Both the position numbers and the translations under genes were made by a program. The notes under the pieces are model-generated. The model searched no databases, was not told the origin of the DNA, and was given only the letters and a program-made list of their open reading frames with translations. Below, piece after piece: positions 1 to 11,227 of a stretch of 64,000 nt of DNA (position 1 is the stretch's first letter; every line of letters starts with the position of its first letter). The DNA is taken from NCBI GenBank assembly GCA_934725355.1, contig CAKVAO010000001.1:1-64000 (forward strand), read 5' to 3'. The stretch comes from an uncultured Candidatus Saccharibacteria bacterium (GTDB lineage Bacteria > Patescibacteriota > Saccharimonadia > Saccharimonadales > Saccharimonadaceae).

Positions 1-191
1 AGCTGTTATGCCGATAACCGACAAACCTGCTGTTACAAGTGCAAGCCCCACAAATGACAAAACAATTGTCTTAGTTAGTTTAATTGATCGAGAAAGGGAG
101 TACCCCCCCCACAGCTGTCGACCAATGTCGCTAGTTTACCGTGCGACATAGCCGAGTCTGCTATTTTGTTTAATGTGTTTCGATTTTTCAT
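1..191 (-). CDS. 5' part of a probable membrane protein, frame broken at a G8 tract
   Basis: Partial gene running off the left edge. The ATG at 191 is preceded by GGGGAG at a spacing of 8 nt; an upstream ATG at 197 sits too close to that ribosome site. The frame runs about 30 codons to a run of eight G (C on the plus strand, 103-110) and then stops after about 10 more codons. With nine (or six) G the frame stays open to the window edge and reads into a hydrophobic stretch of about 25 residues (LSFVGLALVTAGLSVIGITA), which looks like a membrane anchor. This fits either a phase-variable surface gene in the OFF state or a homopolymer sequencing error. No function is recognised. Confidence 0.5.
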
Positions 192-241
192 TTCCATCAC
201 TCCCCTATATTTATAATTCATCAATGGTCAAATTACAAGTG

Positions 242-267
242 CTGCCGATAGTAGTCCGACGGCAGCC
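242..267 (-). terminator. Hairpin downstream of gyrA
   Basis: GCTGCCG/CGGCAGC inverted repeat about 20 nt past the gyrA stop codon. The T-tract on the minus strand is weak, so termination is only possible. Confidence 0.35.
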
Positions 268-288
268 CGACACACCCCTATTTTTGTA

Positions 289-2871
289 TTATTCTGCGTC
301 ATCCTTCTGAACCAAGTCGACCGAGGCAACACTATCGCCATCATCTAGGCGCATAATGCGGACACCCTGCGCTGTGCGACCGAGCGTCGGAATATCACTG
401 AGGCCAACACGAATAGTTTGGCCACCAGCGGAAATCGCAATAATCTCAGCGACATTACCGTCAATCGACTGTACCGTCATGATGTTTCCCGTCTTTGCCG
501 TCACGACAGCCGCCTTAATACCAACACCACCGCGCTTATGTACTGGGAAATTCGCCACCTTAGTCTCTTTGCCATATCCCTTGTCGCTCATAATTAGCAA
601 GTGCTGGTCCTTGTTACTTGGATCAACCACATCCATACCGACTACCTTGTCGCCTGGACGCAGACGTAAGCCACGGACACCACGGGCACTACGACCCATC
701 GGGCGAGCATCAGCTTCGTTGAAGCGAATGGCTTGGCCAAACGCCGTAGAGATAATGACGTCATCATGGCCAGACGTCCGACGTACCCAGCGCAGCTCGT
801 CACCATCGTCTAATTTGATTGCAATCAAACCGCTACTACGGACATTTTCGTACTCTTTAGCCAAGGTCTTTTTAATTGTACCGTTGCTAGTTGTCATAAA
901 CAGATAGCCATCATTCGAAGCAGCCTCGTCCTTGCTGTACTTCACAATTGAAGTCACCTTTTCTTCTGGTTGTAGCTGCAGCAAGTTGACAATTGCCACG
1001 CCCTTAGCCTGCAAGCTTGCTGCTGGTACGTCATAGGCACGCAGGCGGAAGACACGCCCCTTGTTGGTAAAGAAGCTCAGGAAATCGTGTGTAGTCACAG
1101 TCAGCAGCTGATCCACCATATCCGAATCCTTGGTCGTTACACCACGCTTACCCTTGCCACCACGATTCTGTCGGCGATAGTCGGTCATTGGTGTGCGCTT
1201 AATGTAGTTTTCACTAGTTAACATGATGACGGCGTCTTCTTCGGGTATCACGTCCTCATCAGACATCTTGCCTAACTCGTGATTGATAATCTTGGTGCGA
1301 CGCTTGTCATCCAGCTTTTCCTTCATGTCGATCAAATCCTGACGAATAATATCGAGAATTTTCTGCTCATCGGCTAGAATTGCTTCTAGCTCAGCAATGC
1401 GCTTCTTTAGCTCAGCCAGCTCGTCTTCAATAGCCTGACGATCCAAGCCAGTTAGTTTGCGTAGCTGCATAGCCAGAATAGCGCGCGCTTGAATTTCTGA
1501 CAGTGAAAAACGCTTCATCAAGCCGTTCATCGCGGTCTCGTAGTCCTTCGAGGCGCGAATTAAGGCAATTACTTCGTCTATATTGTCGAGCGCAATCTTC
1601 AAGCCCTCCAAGATGTGAGCGCGTTCCTTAGCTTTACGTAGCTCGAACTCCGTGCGACGGCGAATCACAATCTGACGATGTTTTAGATACTCATTTAAGA
1701 TGTCTTCTAGGCCGAGCACGCGCGGCTTGATACCATCAATTAGCGCCAGCATATTGTAATGGAAGGTCTGTTGGAATGCAGTGTATTTAAATAGCTGGTT
1801 CAAGACCTTGTTCGGATAAGCATCCTTCTTGAGGTCTATCACAAAGCGTACCTTGCCACGAGCTGATTCATCACGCACATCTTGAATACCAGTTAACTTC
1901 TTCTCGTTACATAGGTCAACAATCTTTTTCTGTAGAACCGCCTTGTTTACGCCGAATGGCATTTCTGTAGCAATAATCTGATGCTTGCCACGCTTAGTCT
2001 CGACAATTTCTGTTACTGCCCGCATAACTACCGAGCCACGCCCAGTTAGATATGCCTGCTTCATTGACGGACCAGCATAAACAACACCACCAGTCGGAAA
2101 GTCTGGACCCTTCACAATCTTTAACAGATCGTCAATTGTTGTGTTGTCTGAGCCATGATCAATTAGATAAATTACCGCATCGCATAGCTCGCCCAAGTTG
2201 TGCGTCGGGATACTGGTCGCCATACCCACGGCGATACCCACTTGACCATTCAGCAACAAGTTTGGTAAGCGCGCTGGTAGCACTATCGGCTCTTTGCCTT
2301 CACCGTCATAGGTGTCCCGGAAGTCGACAGTATCTTTGTCTAAATCAATCAACATCTCAGCACCAGCCTTACCCATGCGCGCCTCGGTATAACGTGAAGC
2401 GGCCGGTGGATCGCCATCTGGTGAACCAAAGTTACCCTGACCTTCTACTAGTGGATAGCGCATATTCCAGTCCTGCGCCATACGCACCATAGCATCGTAA
2501 ATAGAACTATCGCCATGCGGGTGATATTTACCCATCACCTCACCGACAATACGTGCAGACTTTACAAATTTAGTACCAGGGCGCCAGCCGTTCTTCTCCA
2601 TTGCGTACAAAATACGCCGGTGAATTGGCTTCATGCCATCACGCACATCCGGAAGAGCACGATCGATAATCACCGACATGGAATAACGCAGATAGCTATA
2701 TTCCATCACATCTTCGACAGTCTTCAGCTCAACCACACGACTGTGATCAGCATTAACATTCACGGTTTCACCAAGCGTAGGTGTCGGATCGCTATTAGTA
2801 TTCTCGACGTTAGCGTCACTCGCATTAGAGTCGTCCTGTGGGGTCAAATTCTTGCCATCAATTTCTGCCAT
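289..2871 (-). CDS. gyrA: DNA gyrase subunit A
   Basis: Breakage-reunion subunit of DNA gyrase, which introduces negative supercoils with GyrB. 860 aa, with an acidic, low-complexity N-terminal extension of about 45 residues before the winged-helix domain. The catalytic tyrosine is Y161 ([10 protein letters not shown]). The quinolone-determining positions are S122 and D126 in [10 protein letters not shown], the usual susceptible residues. A coiled-coil segment spans roughly 480-520. The GyrA box QNRGGKG at 568-574 starts the C-terminal beta-pinwheel, so this is gyrase rather than topoisomerase IV. The ATG is preceded by a GGAG ribosome site. It lies 21 nt downstream of gyrB, and the two probably form one transcript. 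Confidence 0.97.
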   Translation of the reverse strand: MAEIDGKNLTPQDDSNASDANVENTNSDPTPTLGETVNVNADHSRVVELKTVEDVMEYSYLRYSMSVIIDRALPDVRDGMKPIHRRILYAMEKNGWRPGTKFVKSARIVGEVMGKYHPHGDSSIYDAMVRMAQDWNMRYPLVEGQGNFGSPDGDPPAASRYTEARMGKAGAEMLIDLDKDTVDFRDTYDGEGKEPIVLPARLPNLLLNGQVGIAVGMATSIPTHNLGELCDAVIYLIDHGSDNTTIDDLLKIVKGPDFPTGGVVYAGPSMKQAYLTGRGSVVMRAVTEIVETKRGKHQIIATEMPFGVNKAVLQKKIVDLCNEKKLTGIQDVRDESARGKVRFVIDLKKDAYPNKVLNQLFKYTAFQQTFHYNMLALIDGIKPRVLGLEDILNEYLKHRQIVIRRRTEFELRKAKERAHILEGLKIALDNIDEVIALIRASKDYETAMNGLMKRFSLSEIQARAILAMQLRKLTGLDRQAIEDELAELKKRIAELEAILADEQKILDIIRQDLIDMKEKLDDKRRTKIINHELGKMSDEDVIPEEDAVIMLTSENYIKRTPMTDYRRQNRGGKGKRGVTTKDSDMVDQLLTVTTHDFLSFFTNKGRVFRLRAYDVPAASLQAKGVAIVNLLQLQPEEKVTSIVKYSKDEAASNDGYLFMTTSNGTIKKTLAKEYENVRSSGLIAIKLDDGDELRWVRRTSGHDDVIISTAFGQAIRFNEADARPMGRSARGVRGLRLRPGDKVVGMDVVDPSNKDQHLLIMSDKGYGKETKVANFPVHKRGGVGIKAAVVTAKTGNIMTVQSIDGNVAEIIAISAGGQTIRVGLSDIPTLGRTAQGVRIMRLDDGDSVASVDLVQKDDAE

Positions 2872-2892
2872 TTTATTCTCCTATTCTCCACC

Positions 2893-4923
<2,031 letters not shown>

Positions 4924-4936
4924 TTAACTAATTGAT

Positions 4937-4966
4937 ATTATATCAGATGTTATCTGTTAGCGTCAA
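4937..4966 (-). promoter_or_regulatory. gyrB promoter
   Basis: Reading the minus strand: -35 TTGACG (4966-4961), 18-nt spacer, -10 TATAAT (4942-4937). The predicted start is near 4930, giving a leader of about 28 nt with a Shine-Dalgarno site. Confidence 0.7.
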
Positions 4967-5078
4967 TTATAGGGCGTTCACAGGCTTTATATGGGCAAAT
5001 TTGTTATAATGAACACATATTTTATGCATTAGCAATGACGTTCACTTCAGAGCCGTTACCCCTGCTACGAACACTATT

Positions 5079-8000
5079 TTAGTGCAGATTAATCACAAAT
5101 CCACCCGATCCATCGTCGGTAGGCTTGTTCAGCGAACTAGGCTGACTGTATGCACCTTGAGCAGCCGAATTGACTGGTCTAGTAGACATGGTTGGCGCTT
5201 GTGGCGCTGCATATAGTGGTTGCTGTGGTACTGGTTGCACTGGTCGAGCCACTGGTTGCGGCGAATACTGCGGCATCGGTTGCGACAATCGACCAGGCTG
5301 TTGTGGCAGTGAGTGCTGTTGTGGCATTTGCGGTCGTTGTACGGGCTGCCACTGCATCATGGGTTGTGCAGCCTGCATAGGTTGCGCTGACTGCACAGGA
5401 TGACCGTTAGAACGTTGTAGCTCTGGCTTATTATACATAGGCAGTCCAGTTGGCGAACTAGTAGTACCAGTGGTAGGCTTAGCTATAGTTTGAGCAGTTT
5501 GCGCAGTTTGAACAGTCGGTGCTTTGGCCGTAGGAACCAGCCCTGCCGGGCGATGCGTACGTTTACTTAGCCATTCATCTAGAAAGCTTGGACGACTAGG
5601 CGTTGCACCAGACTCAGCGCCCGTTTTGCCAGCAATCTTAGTTACAGGTTTTGCCGCCTGCTTTGTCACGGCCGCTGTAGTATGCCGTTTGCGGATCTCG
5701 GCTTCCACCTCCATGCGTGGACGACCATATTTCGCCGCGGATAATTTGCGCAACGCCTCGCCCAGTTTAGGATTAGCGTGGCCCATCGGCGGTGGCAAAT
5801 TCATCGAGAATGGCGACGTTGGAGCACCGTTTAGCAACATCTTAACTGCTGCTGTATAGTTTGGCATGTACTGCAAGTCTTCGGTATCGAACACTGGCGC
5901 GAAAAGCTTAACAATATTTTCTGCATCTTCAGAACCAACACGCCCAATAACAAATGAGCCAGTGTTACCCATGATAGCACCACGAATTTTGTCAGTTAGC
6001 TGAGTAATAAACTGGTTTGCCACCGTTAGGCTTAGGTGATATTTACGCGCCTCTGACAGAATCGATTCAAATGAGTCGGTAGCAAAGTTCTGAAACTCAT
6101 CCACAAACAAGCAGAAGTCCTTGCGCTCGGACTCTGGAATATTAGCACGCGACATGGCAGCCGCCTGAAACTTCATAACAAATACCATACCTAACAATTT
6201 CGCTGGCATTTCACCCAACCGACCTTTTGATAGGTTAACTAATAGAATCTTGCGATTATCCATAATTTCGCGAATATTCAGCGACGAATGAACCTGACCT
6301 AAAATGTTACTCATCATAGTATTTTCAAAATCCGCCCATTTCGAGACCACCCACGACGTAACCTCGCCGGCATCATTACTGCGTTGCGAAGCTGGCCACT
6401 CCTTGGTCCAGAAGTTGATTGCACGTTGATTCTTTAGATACTTAATCTTTGGCTTAGCGTATTCCGGGTCGGTTAGCACATACGGGATATCCATAAAAGT
6501 ACCCCCAGCCGGATCAGCCATCAGTAGTAGCGCTGCGTTGCGCACAATATTAAACATACGTGGTCCCACAATACCCTGATTGTTCGGGTCGTATAACGAA
6601 CGCAGCATATTCAATGTCTCGGAAATAATATAGTCCTGTGTACGCTCTGGATCGGGATCGTTCGGGTCGATCTCAAACAAGTTCATGCCAACCGGATTAT
6701 CCATATCAGCAGGATCAAAATACACCACATCATCAACGCGCTCTTTCGGTATCATCGATAGTAGCTTTTCAGCACTATCGCCGTGCGGATCGATAAAGGC
6801 AAAGCCCTTACCCGACATCATATCCTGCAACGCCAAGTTTTCCAGGAAGATCGACTTACCCATACCAGTTGCACCCATGACATACAGGTGTCGGCGACGA
6901 TCATTATCGCTCAGTCGTATCGCCTTCTTGCGTCCACGATAGACGTTATAGCCCAACAATAGCCCCTGGTCCATAATTTGCGACGGCCCATCGACTTCCT
7001 TGAAGTGTTGGCGCTCGACCTGCGAAGACGGCACGTTGGTTTGATCAGGTAGATGGAACAGCGAGGCTAGCTCAATAGTATTAAGTATCATTGAGCTATC
7101 CTCCTGTGGAAAGAAACGCATAATATAATCAGTTACAAACTGTTCGATGTTGCGAGCTGGCGTAAACTTAAAGCCGTTGTTGGTTGGCGAATTAAATAGT
7201 GCAAACGCCGACACTACGTTATTAATCATAGCGTGCGAGCGTTGCGAGTTTGCGCATGATGCTACCAAGCGAATTTTGACTTCGTAGCCTGCATACTTCG
7301 CCTTTTCTTCCATTGCCTCGACACGCGCCTGATCAACGCCACTGAGCGGTTTCTTGTCTTTCGCTTTGTCTTTATCGTCTGACGTCGGTGGTTTCCAAAG
7401 TGCTTCAAAAATTTGTGTAAAATAACTTAAGTCCGGCCCGCTAGACTTACCACTGCTAGCATTCTTCTTGCCGTCCCGAATGTCTTCGGCTCGGGAATTA
7501 ATTTCTTTTACCCAACTATCGTTCGCTGGTCTGAGTAAAATCTGTAGACCGACGCCGTCGCCACGTTGCGCCATCGATAATGCATTTAGTATGGCACCTG
7601 TCGCATCGCGCTTAATATCTTTGTATGTTGCAATCGGGAACTCATACGGCTTAGTTAGCGTAAATTCACCACCCAACGTACCAGCAATTTTACTAACCTC
7701 GTTGAACAAATTTAGTTCTTCGACTTCTTCTAGGCGTGCAGTTGGATAAGCTGCAATAATCGCCTGCTTAATATTATCGATTAGCACAACCGGCACAACC
7801 GCATAATAATGAATCAAACCGCCGTGCGCCACAACCTCGAACGAGATATGTCGTTGCCCATAGAGTTTACTCTTAAACCCTTTAGTCGCCGTCGACAATA
7901 TAACGTCGTACATGATTTGCGCCTGCGAAATCATTTCATCCATTACATCGCGCGCATCGCGACCGCCAATCTGAATATCTTCACTCGGCGGAGGTAGATG

Positions 8001-8156
8001 AATAAGAATTGGCACCATTTTTAGGCTACGCTCATAATTTTTGCGTTCACGTAGCTTCTTGCGATATTGGATAAACACAATGAATATAATACCTGCGATA
8101 AACGCTGCAAACATTGTGATGGCAATCAACGAGGCGATCAGCGCGTTTATATCCAT
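5079..8156 (-). CDS. TraG/VirD4-like membrane-anchored ATPase
   Basis: 1025 aa. One N-terminal transmembrane helix (about 9-30) is followed by a basic stretch, an alpha/beta region (to about 400), and an FtsK/TraG-type AAA domain with Walker A GATGMGKS (428-435) and Walker B CLFVDEFQNF (682-691). Residues after about 830 are low complexity, rich in P, Q, A and T, and probably disordered. The family pumps DNA or couples substrates to type IV secretion channels, and chromosomal copies are common in CPR genomes. The start follows a strong GGAGG site. Its ATG overlaps the stop codon of the upstream 158-aa gene, which suggests translational coupling. No other type IV secretion genes are nearby, so the substrate is unknown. 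Confidence 0.8.
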   Translation of the reverse strand: MDINALIASLIAITMFAAFIAGIIFIVFIQYRKKLRERKNYERSLKMVPILIHLPPPSEDIQIGGRDARDVMDEMISQAQIMYDVILSTATKGFKSKLYGQRHISFEVVAHGGLIHYYAVVPVVLIDNIKQAIIAAYPTARLEEVEELNLFNEVSKIAGTLGGEFTLTKPYEFPIATYKDIKRDATGAILNALSMAQRGDGVGLQILLRPANDSWVKEINSRAEDIRDGKKNASSGKSSGPDLSYFTQIFEALWKPPTSDDKDKAKDKKPLSGVDQARVEAMEEKAKYAGYEVKIRLVASCANSQRSHAMINNVVSAFALFNSPTNNGFKFTPARNIEQFVTDYIMRFFPQEDSSMILNTIELASLFHLPDQTNVPSSQVERQHFKEVDGPSQIMDQGLLLGYNVYRGRKKAIRLSDNDRRRHLYVMGATGMGKSIFLENLALQDMMSGKGFAFIDPHGDSAEKLLSMIPKERVDDVVYFDPADMDNPVGMNLFEIDPNDPDPERTQDYIISETLNMLRSLYDPNNQGIVGPRMFNIVRNAALLLMADPAGGTFMDIPYVLTDPEYAKPKIKYLKNQRAINFWTKEWPASQRSNDAGEVTSWVVSKWADFENTMMSNILGQVHSSLNIREIMDNRKILLVNLSKGRLGEMPAKLLGMVFVMKFQAAAMSRANIPESERKDFCLFVDEFQNFATDSFESILSEARKYHLSLTVANQFITQLTDKIRGAIMGNTGSFVIGRVGSEDAENIVKLFAPVFDTEDLQYMPNYTAAVKMLLNGAPTSPFSMNLPPPMGHANPKLGEALRKLSAAKYGRPRMEVEAEIRKRHTTAAVTKQAAKPVTKIAGKTGAESGATPSRPSFLDEWLSKRTHRPAGLVPTAKAPTVQTAQTAQTIAKPTTGTTSSPTGLPMYNKPELQRSNGHPVQSAQPMQAAQPMMQWQPVQRPQMPQQHSLPQQPGRLSQPMPQYSPQPVARPVQPVPQQPLYAAPQAPTMSTRPVNSAAQGAYSQPSSLNKPTDDGSGGFVINLH

Positions 8157-8632
8157 TATTTTACCTCCGGTGCTTTGCCAACTGTCTTGCCAAAACGTTT
8201 CTTGACATAATCACGCATCATAATAGATATATTCATTTGCTGCGCAAACGGATCATGCTGAGTTTTGCTGATCACCTCTTTCACCTTGTCCACCCATTCC
8301 TGCTCAATTTTATCTTGGTCGGCGGCATTATCAGGATCGGCTACACCAGAAGCCACAGATGTCGCCTGCTGAGCCTGCGTAGCAGCGACAGGCTGAGGCA
8401 CGGGTGGTACAGGTTGAGCAGCGGCAGGCAGTTGCGATGGCGCCGCTAATTGCTCTGCACGTACAGCCATCTGTTCAGGGCTAGGCATGGCTGGAGCTTG
8501 ATTGTAATTCTGACCAGGAGCCATCGGCACCGAATTATAGCCAGTCTGCGGAACGGGCATATTATAATTAGCTCCAGCTTGGACTGGTTGCTGATTATAT
8601 CTAACTGCATTTTCGTTTGCATTTTGGCCCAT
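8156..8632 (-). CDS. Hypothetical P/Q/A-rich protein coupled to the TraG-like ATPase
   Basis: 158 aa, not assigned to a family. Residues 1-90 are low complexity (N, Q, P, A and Y rich, repeated QPVxA/PVPQP patterns). The last 60 residues (after DPDNAADQDK) look like a folded charged helical segment. It shares its stop with the start of the 1025-aa ATPase, whose C-terminus has a similar P/Q-rich composition, so the two products may act together. An extended -10 (TGG-TATAAT) ends 8 nt before the ATG, so the mRNA is predicted to have almost no leader. Confidence 0.6.
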   Translation of the reverse strand: MGQNANENAVRYNQQPVQAGANYNMPVPQTGYNSVPMAPGQNYNQAPAMPSPEQMAVRAEQLAAPSQLPAAAQPVPPVPQPVAATQAQQATSVASGVADPDNAADQDKIEQEWVDKVKEVISKTQHDPFAQQMNISIMMRDYVKKRFGKTVGKAPEVK

Positions 8633-8640
8633 ATACCTAG

Positions 8641-8649
8641 ATTATACCA
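8641..8649 (-). promoter_or_regulatory. Extended -10 promoter, leaderless type
   Basis: Minus-strand TGG-TATAAT ends 8 nt before the ATG at 8632. No ribosome site fits in between. Confidence 0.5.
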
Positions 8650-8699
8650 TAACCTTTATAAATAAATAACGTAGCACAGCTCATGCTACGTTGATAATA

Positions 8700-9101
8700 T
8701 CACAACTTTTTTAAGACGTAGAATATCGCAACCACCTCTGTTGCAGCGATTAACAAGACATCTACAAAATCTAGTTGACCAATTGAATTTAGCGATATCA
8801 CAAATATCGGCACTAAGCCTAGGATTGCGCAGACAGCAATAATGCGACGGTACGTATACTTAAGACGGCGCGACAACGTAGCATCTACTTTCATTGGCAC
8901 AATCAGATGAAATGTATAATGGCCCAACATGGCAATCAGCATGCCAGCCCCTAGCGTTGCTACATAAATCGCTATCAAAACCGCCAAGATACCTAACGGG
9001 CCACTATCGGTTGGATTAGTCATATTCAATATGCCTGCCAACGCTACCGACGACACCAGCAGCATAGTAAAACCCAAAATAGCGATTTTTCGTCGATTCA
9101 T
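8700..9101 (-). CDS. Small hypothetical integral membrane protein
   Basis: About 133 aa from the ATG at 9101 (MNRRKIAILGF...). Four hydrophobic segments are visible, with a basic loop (LSRRLKYTYRR) between the second and third. An in-frame TTG at 9140 preceded by AAAGG would add 13 residues, but the ATG start places the first membrane helix directly after a basic N-terminus. No family recognised. It is followed by the 158-aa gene in the same direction and preceded by a large non-coding region. Confidence 0.6.
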   Translation of the reverse strand: MNRRKIAILGFTMLLVSSVALAGILNMTNPTDSGPLGILAVLIAIYVATLGAGMLIAMLGHYTFHLIVPMKVDATLSRRLKYTYRRIIAVCAILGLVPIFVISLNSIGQLDFVDVLLIAATEVVAIFYVLKKL

Positions 9102-10105
9102 TACGATTATGATTTTAGTATATTCAGGTAGTAAATCCAAATTAGCCTTTGGCTATACAACGTTGCAATTAATTTGGACTTACCACCTAGTTGAATTATA
9201 GGTACGAGTCATCAGAGACTACAAAGAACTATAAGAGAGGCTGTCTGGTGTGTTGTAAGCGAAGTCTAAAGTGCGACATGCTCATCCGCCAAAAACAACA
9301 TATATAGGGCGCGAGTCGCCTAGTGTCACAACCAGAACAGCCTTTTACTGACCGCTCCCGCTAATGGGAGCATATCCGCGGAGCTGAATATCTTTTTAAG
9401 GGTAGGTATTTTACGCTCGACGCGTATTCGTGACAGAGTGGCAGAATCAGACCACTCCGAACGATCTATATAAACCGCTCCAGACGAGTGCTGGTTACTG
9501 CCATTTCTATCACGAACAATCAATCCAATTAATAACGACTTATACGGTCTGCATTATCCAATTGTAATTAACGATATCATCCATAGCTCTTATAAACTAT
9601 GTCTATGTCAGTATTTTGATTAAATGTACTAGCTATTTGTTTTGACTTAACTTTGCAATCAATCGGTTTTAATTAAATTTATTAGACCTGAATGATTATT
9701 TTTGCTTGGTTATTTTTGTCTTTCAAGCTTGATCTTATACTAGCAAACATTAGCGTTTATGTCAATCATTCTCACTCGATATTGTATGTTATATATACAA
9801 CATTTATGATGTGGGCCACCCGACTTATTATACATGTTGGTTCAATATTTCGTTGTAATATTGTATATTTTCTAAGCGGTATGATTATATAATATTTACA
9901 ACATAGCAGCTATAACAACGATTACCCGGCTTTATTACTTAACACAAATATATCAAGCAACTAAGTTCGAGCTTTCTATACCAGGCACACTAAGGCACAA
10001 AGTGCGTTTACTTTATAAGCCAGCATAAGCTTAAAAATCCATTTTCATTTTTACCTTCAACTACACGTTAATTACTGTGCTAGTCCCGGATCCAAATTGC
10101 ACATT

Positions 10106-10181
10106 CAGTCCAGCATTTAATCTAGCGAGTGTTGCGCCATGGCACTCACATGGCAACATACAATCCGGCGTTCAATCTAGC
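10106..10181 (+). repeat. Imperfect direct repeat of 21 bp flanking a hairpin
   Basis: Copies at 10106-10126 and 10161-10181 share the ATCTAGC end and most other positions. The 34 nt between them contain an inverted repeat (10131-10141 with 10149-10157). Further shorter echoes (ATTTAATTTCC, ATTCAATTAC) follow to about 10230. Confidence 0.4.
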
Positions 10182-10336
10182 ATAAGCGCACGCTTAGTCC
10201 TATATTTAATTTCCGCATTCAATTACACATTTAGCCCCCTTTTTTAATCCATGTCGCAGCAGCGTGAGATTCGTTAATTACAAATGCACCAACAGCCTAT
10301 GCTATAAATCCAACAACACAAAACCAGCCGCGCAAA

Positions 10337-10346
10337 GTTTTCCACA
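10337..10346 (+). promoter_or_regulatory. DnaA-box-like 10-mer, copy 1
   Basis: GTTTTCCACA, 42 bp upstream of the -35 of the predicted small RNA at 10424. Confidence 0.3.
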
Positions 10347-10388
10347 AGTTCAACTAATTTCGTAGTTAATTTTACCACTAGCAGATTA

Positions 10389-10417
10389 TTGACACTGCTC
10401 TAGCAGTGGTTTATTAT
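10389..10417 (+). promoter_or_regulatory. Promoter with a palindromic operator-like element in the spacer
   Basis: -35 TTGACA (10389-10394), 17-nt spacer, -10 TATTAT (10412-10417). A perfect 16-bp palindrome, CACTGCTCTAGCAGTG (10393-10408), overlaps the -35 and fills most of the spacer, a classic position for a repressor. The predicted +1 is about 10424. Confidence 0.65.
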
Positions 10418-10423
10418 ACTAAT

Positions 10424-10537
10424 AGTTCATGAATACAAAATTTATCCATGAACTAGCGCACACAAAAACAAACATTATCAACCATAAATCTATCTTCTAA
10501 AACGACCAGTAAATTCTCGCAGCTGGTCGTTTTCTTG
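10424..10537 (+). ncRNA. Predicted small RNA of about 110 nt
   Basis: The predicted transcript begins at a hairpin (AGTTCATG 10424-10431 with CATGAACT 10447-10454), continues through about 45 nt of A-rich, apparently unpaired sequence, and ends in a strong terminator stem (AAAACGACCAG 10499-10509 with CTGGTCGTTTT 10523-10533). No open reading frame and no downstream plus-strand gene before the tmRNA, which lies on the other strand. Hairpin, linker and terminator is the usual layout of a regulatory sRNA. No known RNA family is recognised. Confidence 0.5.
10499..10537 (+). terminator. Intrinsic terminator of the predicted small RNA
   Basis: 11-bp perfect stem, 13-nt loop, followed by TTTTCTTG. 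It can also work weakly on the minus strand. Confidence 0.6.
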
Positions 10538-10605
10538 TGTTACACACAGAACGACATTATTAGTGTGTCTTATATAGTTTACGTAGCACAATATGGCACA
10601 GCAAT

Positions 10606-10640
10606 AAAAAATACGCCCTCTCGCAGTTGGGTGTATTTTT
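10606..10640 (-). terminator. tmRNA terminator
   Basis: AAAAATACGCCC (10607-10618) pairs with GGGTGTATTTTT (10629-10640). On the minus strand the stem ends in a T-tract, 12 nt past the tmRNA CCA. Confidence 0.75.
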
Positions 10641-10651
10641 GAAATTATACC

Positions 10652-11069
10652 TGGTGGAGCTGGCGGGTACCGACCCCGCGTCCGCATGGTAACACTCTAG
10701 TTCTCTACGAAGTCTAGTTACTATCAAATTTGCATATAGAGACCTAAGATAGTAACAAAGATAACCTCTACACGTCCGCATAAATTCTCGATCGAATGAG
10801 CTGCGGGACTATCAAACGATCAAGCAGAATAAAGTCGACGCTACCTATCTCTTATTCTGCATCAGAGAGGTAACGGGCTGCATAAAATATATACAAACTA
10901 GCAGTTAAGCTAGGCAGCAACGGCAGCAGCTACCTTAGGAGCAAAAGCTTCCTTGATGGTATCTGCAAATGCCTGAACTTTAGATTTTGCATCTATTATA
11001 TGACTTTAAGTAGTCAACTACTCGCAAACTAGATTGTTAAATTCCATCCGTCGAAGCATATTCAGCCCC
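10652..11069 (-). ncRNA. ssrA: tmRNA (ssrA)
   Basis: Rescues stalled ribosomes by trans-translation. The 5' end GGGGCTGA (11069-11062) and the 3' end with T-arm, acceptor and encoded CCA (10652) form the tRNA-like domain. Length 418 nt. The resume codon is GCA at 10990-10988, preceded by AATAGAT, close to the usual AATAGTC. The tag frame runs to TAG at 10912-10910 and encodes 26 residues beginning AKSKVQAF and ending KVAAAVAA, a hydrophobic Ala-rich degron. One-piece form, not permuted. The promoter TTGATA-17-TAGTAT lies just upstream. Confidence 0.95.
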
Positions 11070-11081
11070 ACGTATGCTATC

Positions 11082-11110
11082 ATACTATCATACATGCTTA
11101 TACTTATCAA
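11082..11110 (-). promoter_or_regulatory. tmRNA promoter
   Basis: Minus strand: TTGATA (11110-11105), 17 nt, TAGTAT (11087-11082). The start is predicted about 6 nt before the mature 5' end, which RNase P would trim. Confidence 0.5.
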
Positions 11111-11191
11111 CCCCTGCTATTTGTTGTGCTTATGACTATATCTAACAGTAGTAGCGTTTTTATTTGGTGTATTTTAGCTACTACGTATTTA

Positions 11192-11220
11192 TTGCGCTAT
11201 TATTCAGCTTGTGCTAATAT
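11192..11220 (+). promoter_or_regulatory. comM promoter, leaderless type
   Basis: -35 TTGCGC (11192-11197), 17 nt, extended -10 TGC-TAATAT (ends 11220), then 7 nt to the ATG at 11228. No ribosome site, so translation probably begins at or next to the 5' end of the mRNA. Confidence 0.6.
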
Positions 11221-11227
11221 ATTATTC

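Larger units (their letters stand above)
9142..10388. other. Non-coding region of about 1.25 kb with degenerate repeats
   Basis: No convincing gene; the longest ORFs (65-66 codons) lack ribosome sites and sensible composition. AT content rises after 9540. Visible structure: a TTGTAT/ATACAA inverted repeat at 9782-9800; an imperfect inverted repeat of GTTGTAATATTGTATAT (9852-9868) with ATATAATATTTACAAC (about 9886-9901); two imperfect 21-mers of the form CARTCCRGCRTTYAATCTAGC at 10106-10126 and 10161-10181; a bulged hairpin between them (GTTGCGCCATG/CATGGCAAC, 10131-10157); and a DnaA-box-like 10-mer at 10337-10346. Confidence 0.5.

Noticed and set aside
5170..5403. Cysteine-rich plus-strand ORF
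   Set aside because: It is the complement of the P/Q-rich tail of the ATPase gene; the composition is a by-product and there is no ribosome site.
9692..9892. Hydrophobic 66-codon ORF
   Set aside because: AT-rich sequence produces hydrophobic codons by chance; there is no ribosome site or promoter at leaderless spacing.
9142..10388. Replication origin
   Set aside because: AT-rich with one DnaA-like site, but no cluster of boxes and no dnaA or dnaN nearby.
10490..10781. Two minus-strand ORFs of 65-73 codons
   Set aside because: They overlap the tmRNA 3' half and its terminator.
11126..11227. N-terminal extension of comM
   Set aside because: The 34 residues match nothing in the family and contain the predicted promoter.
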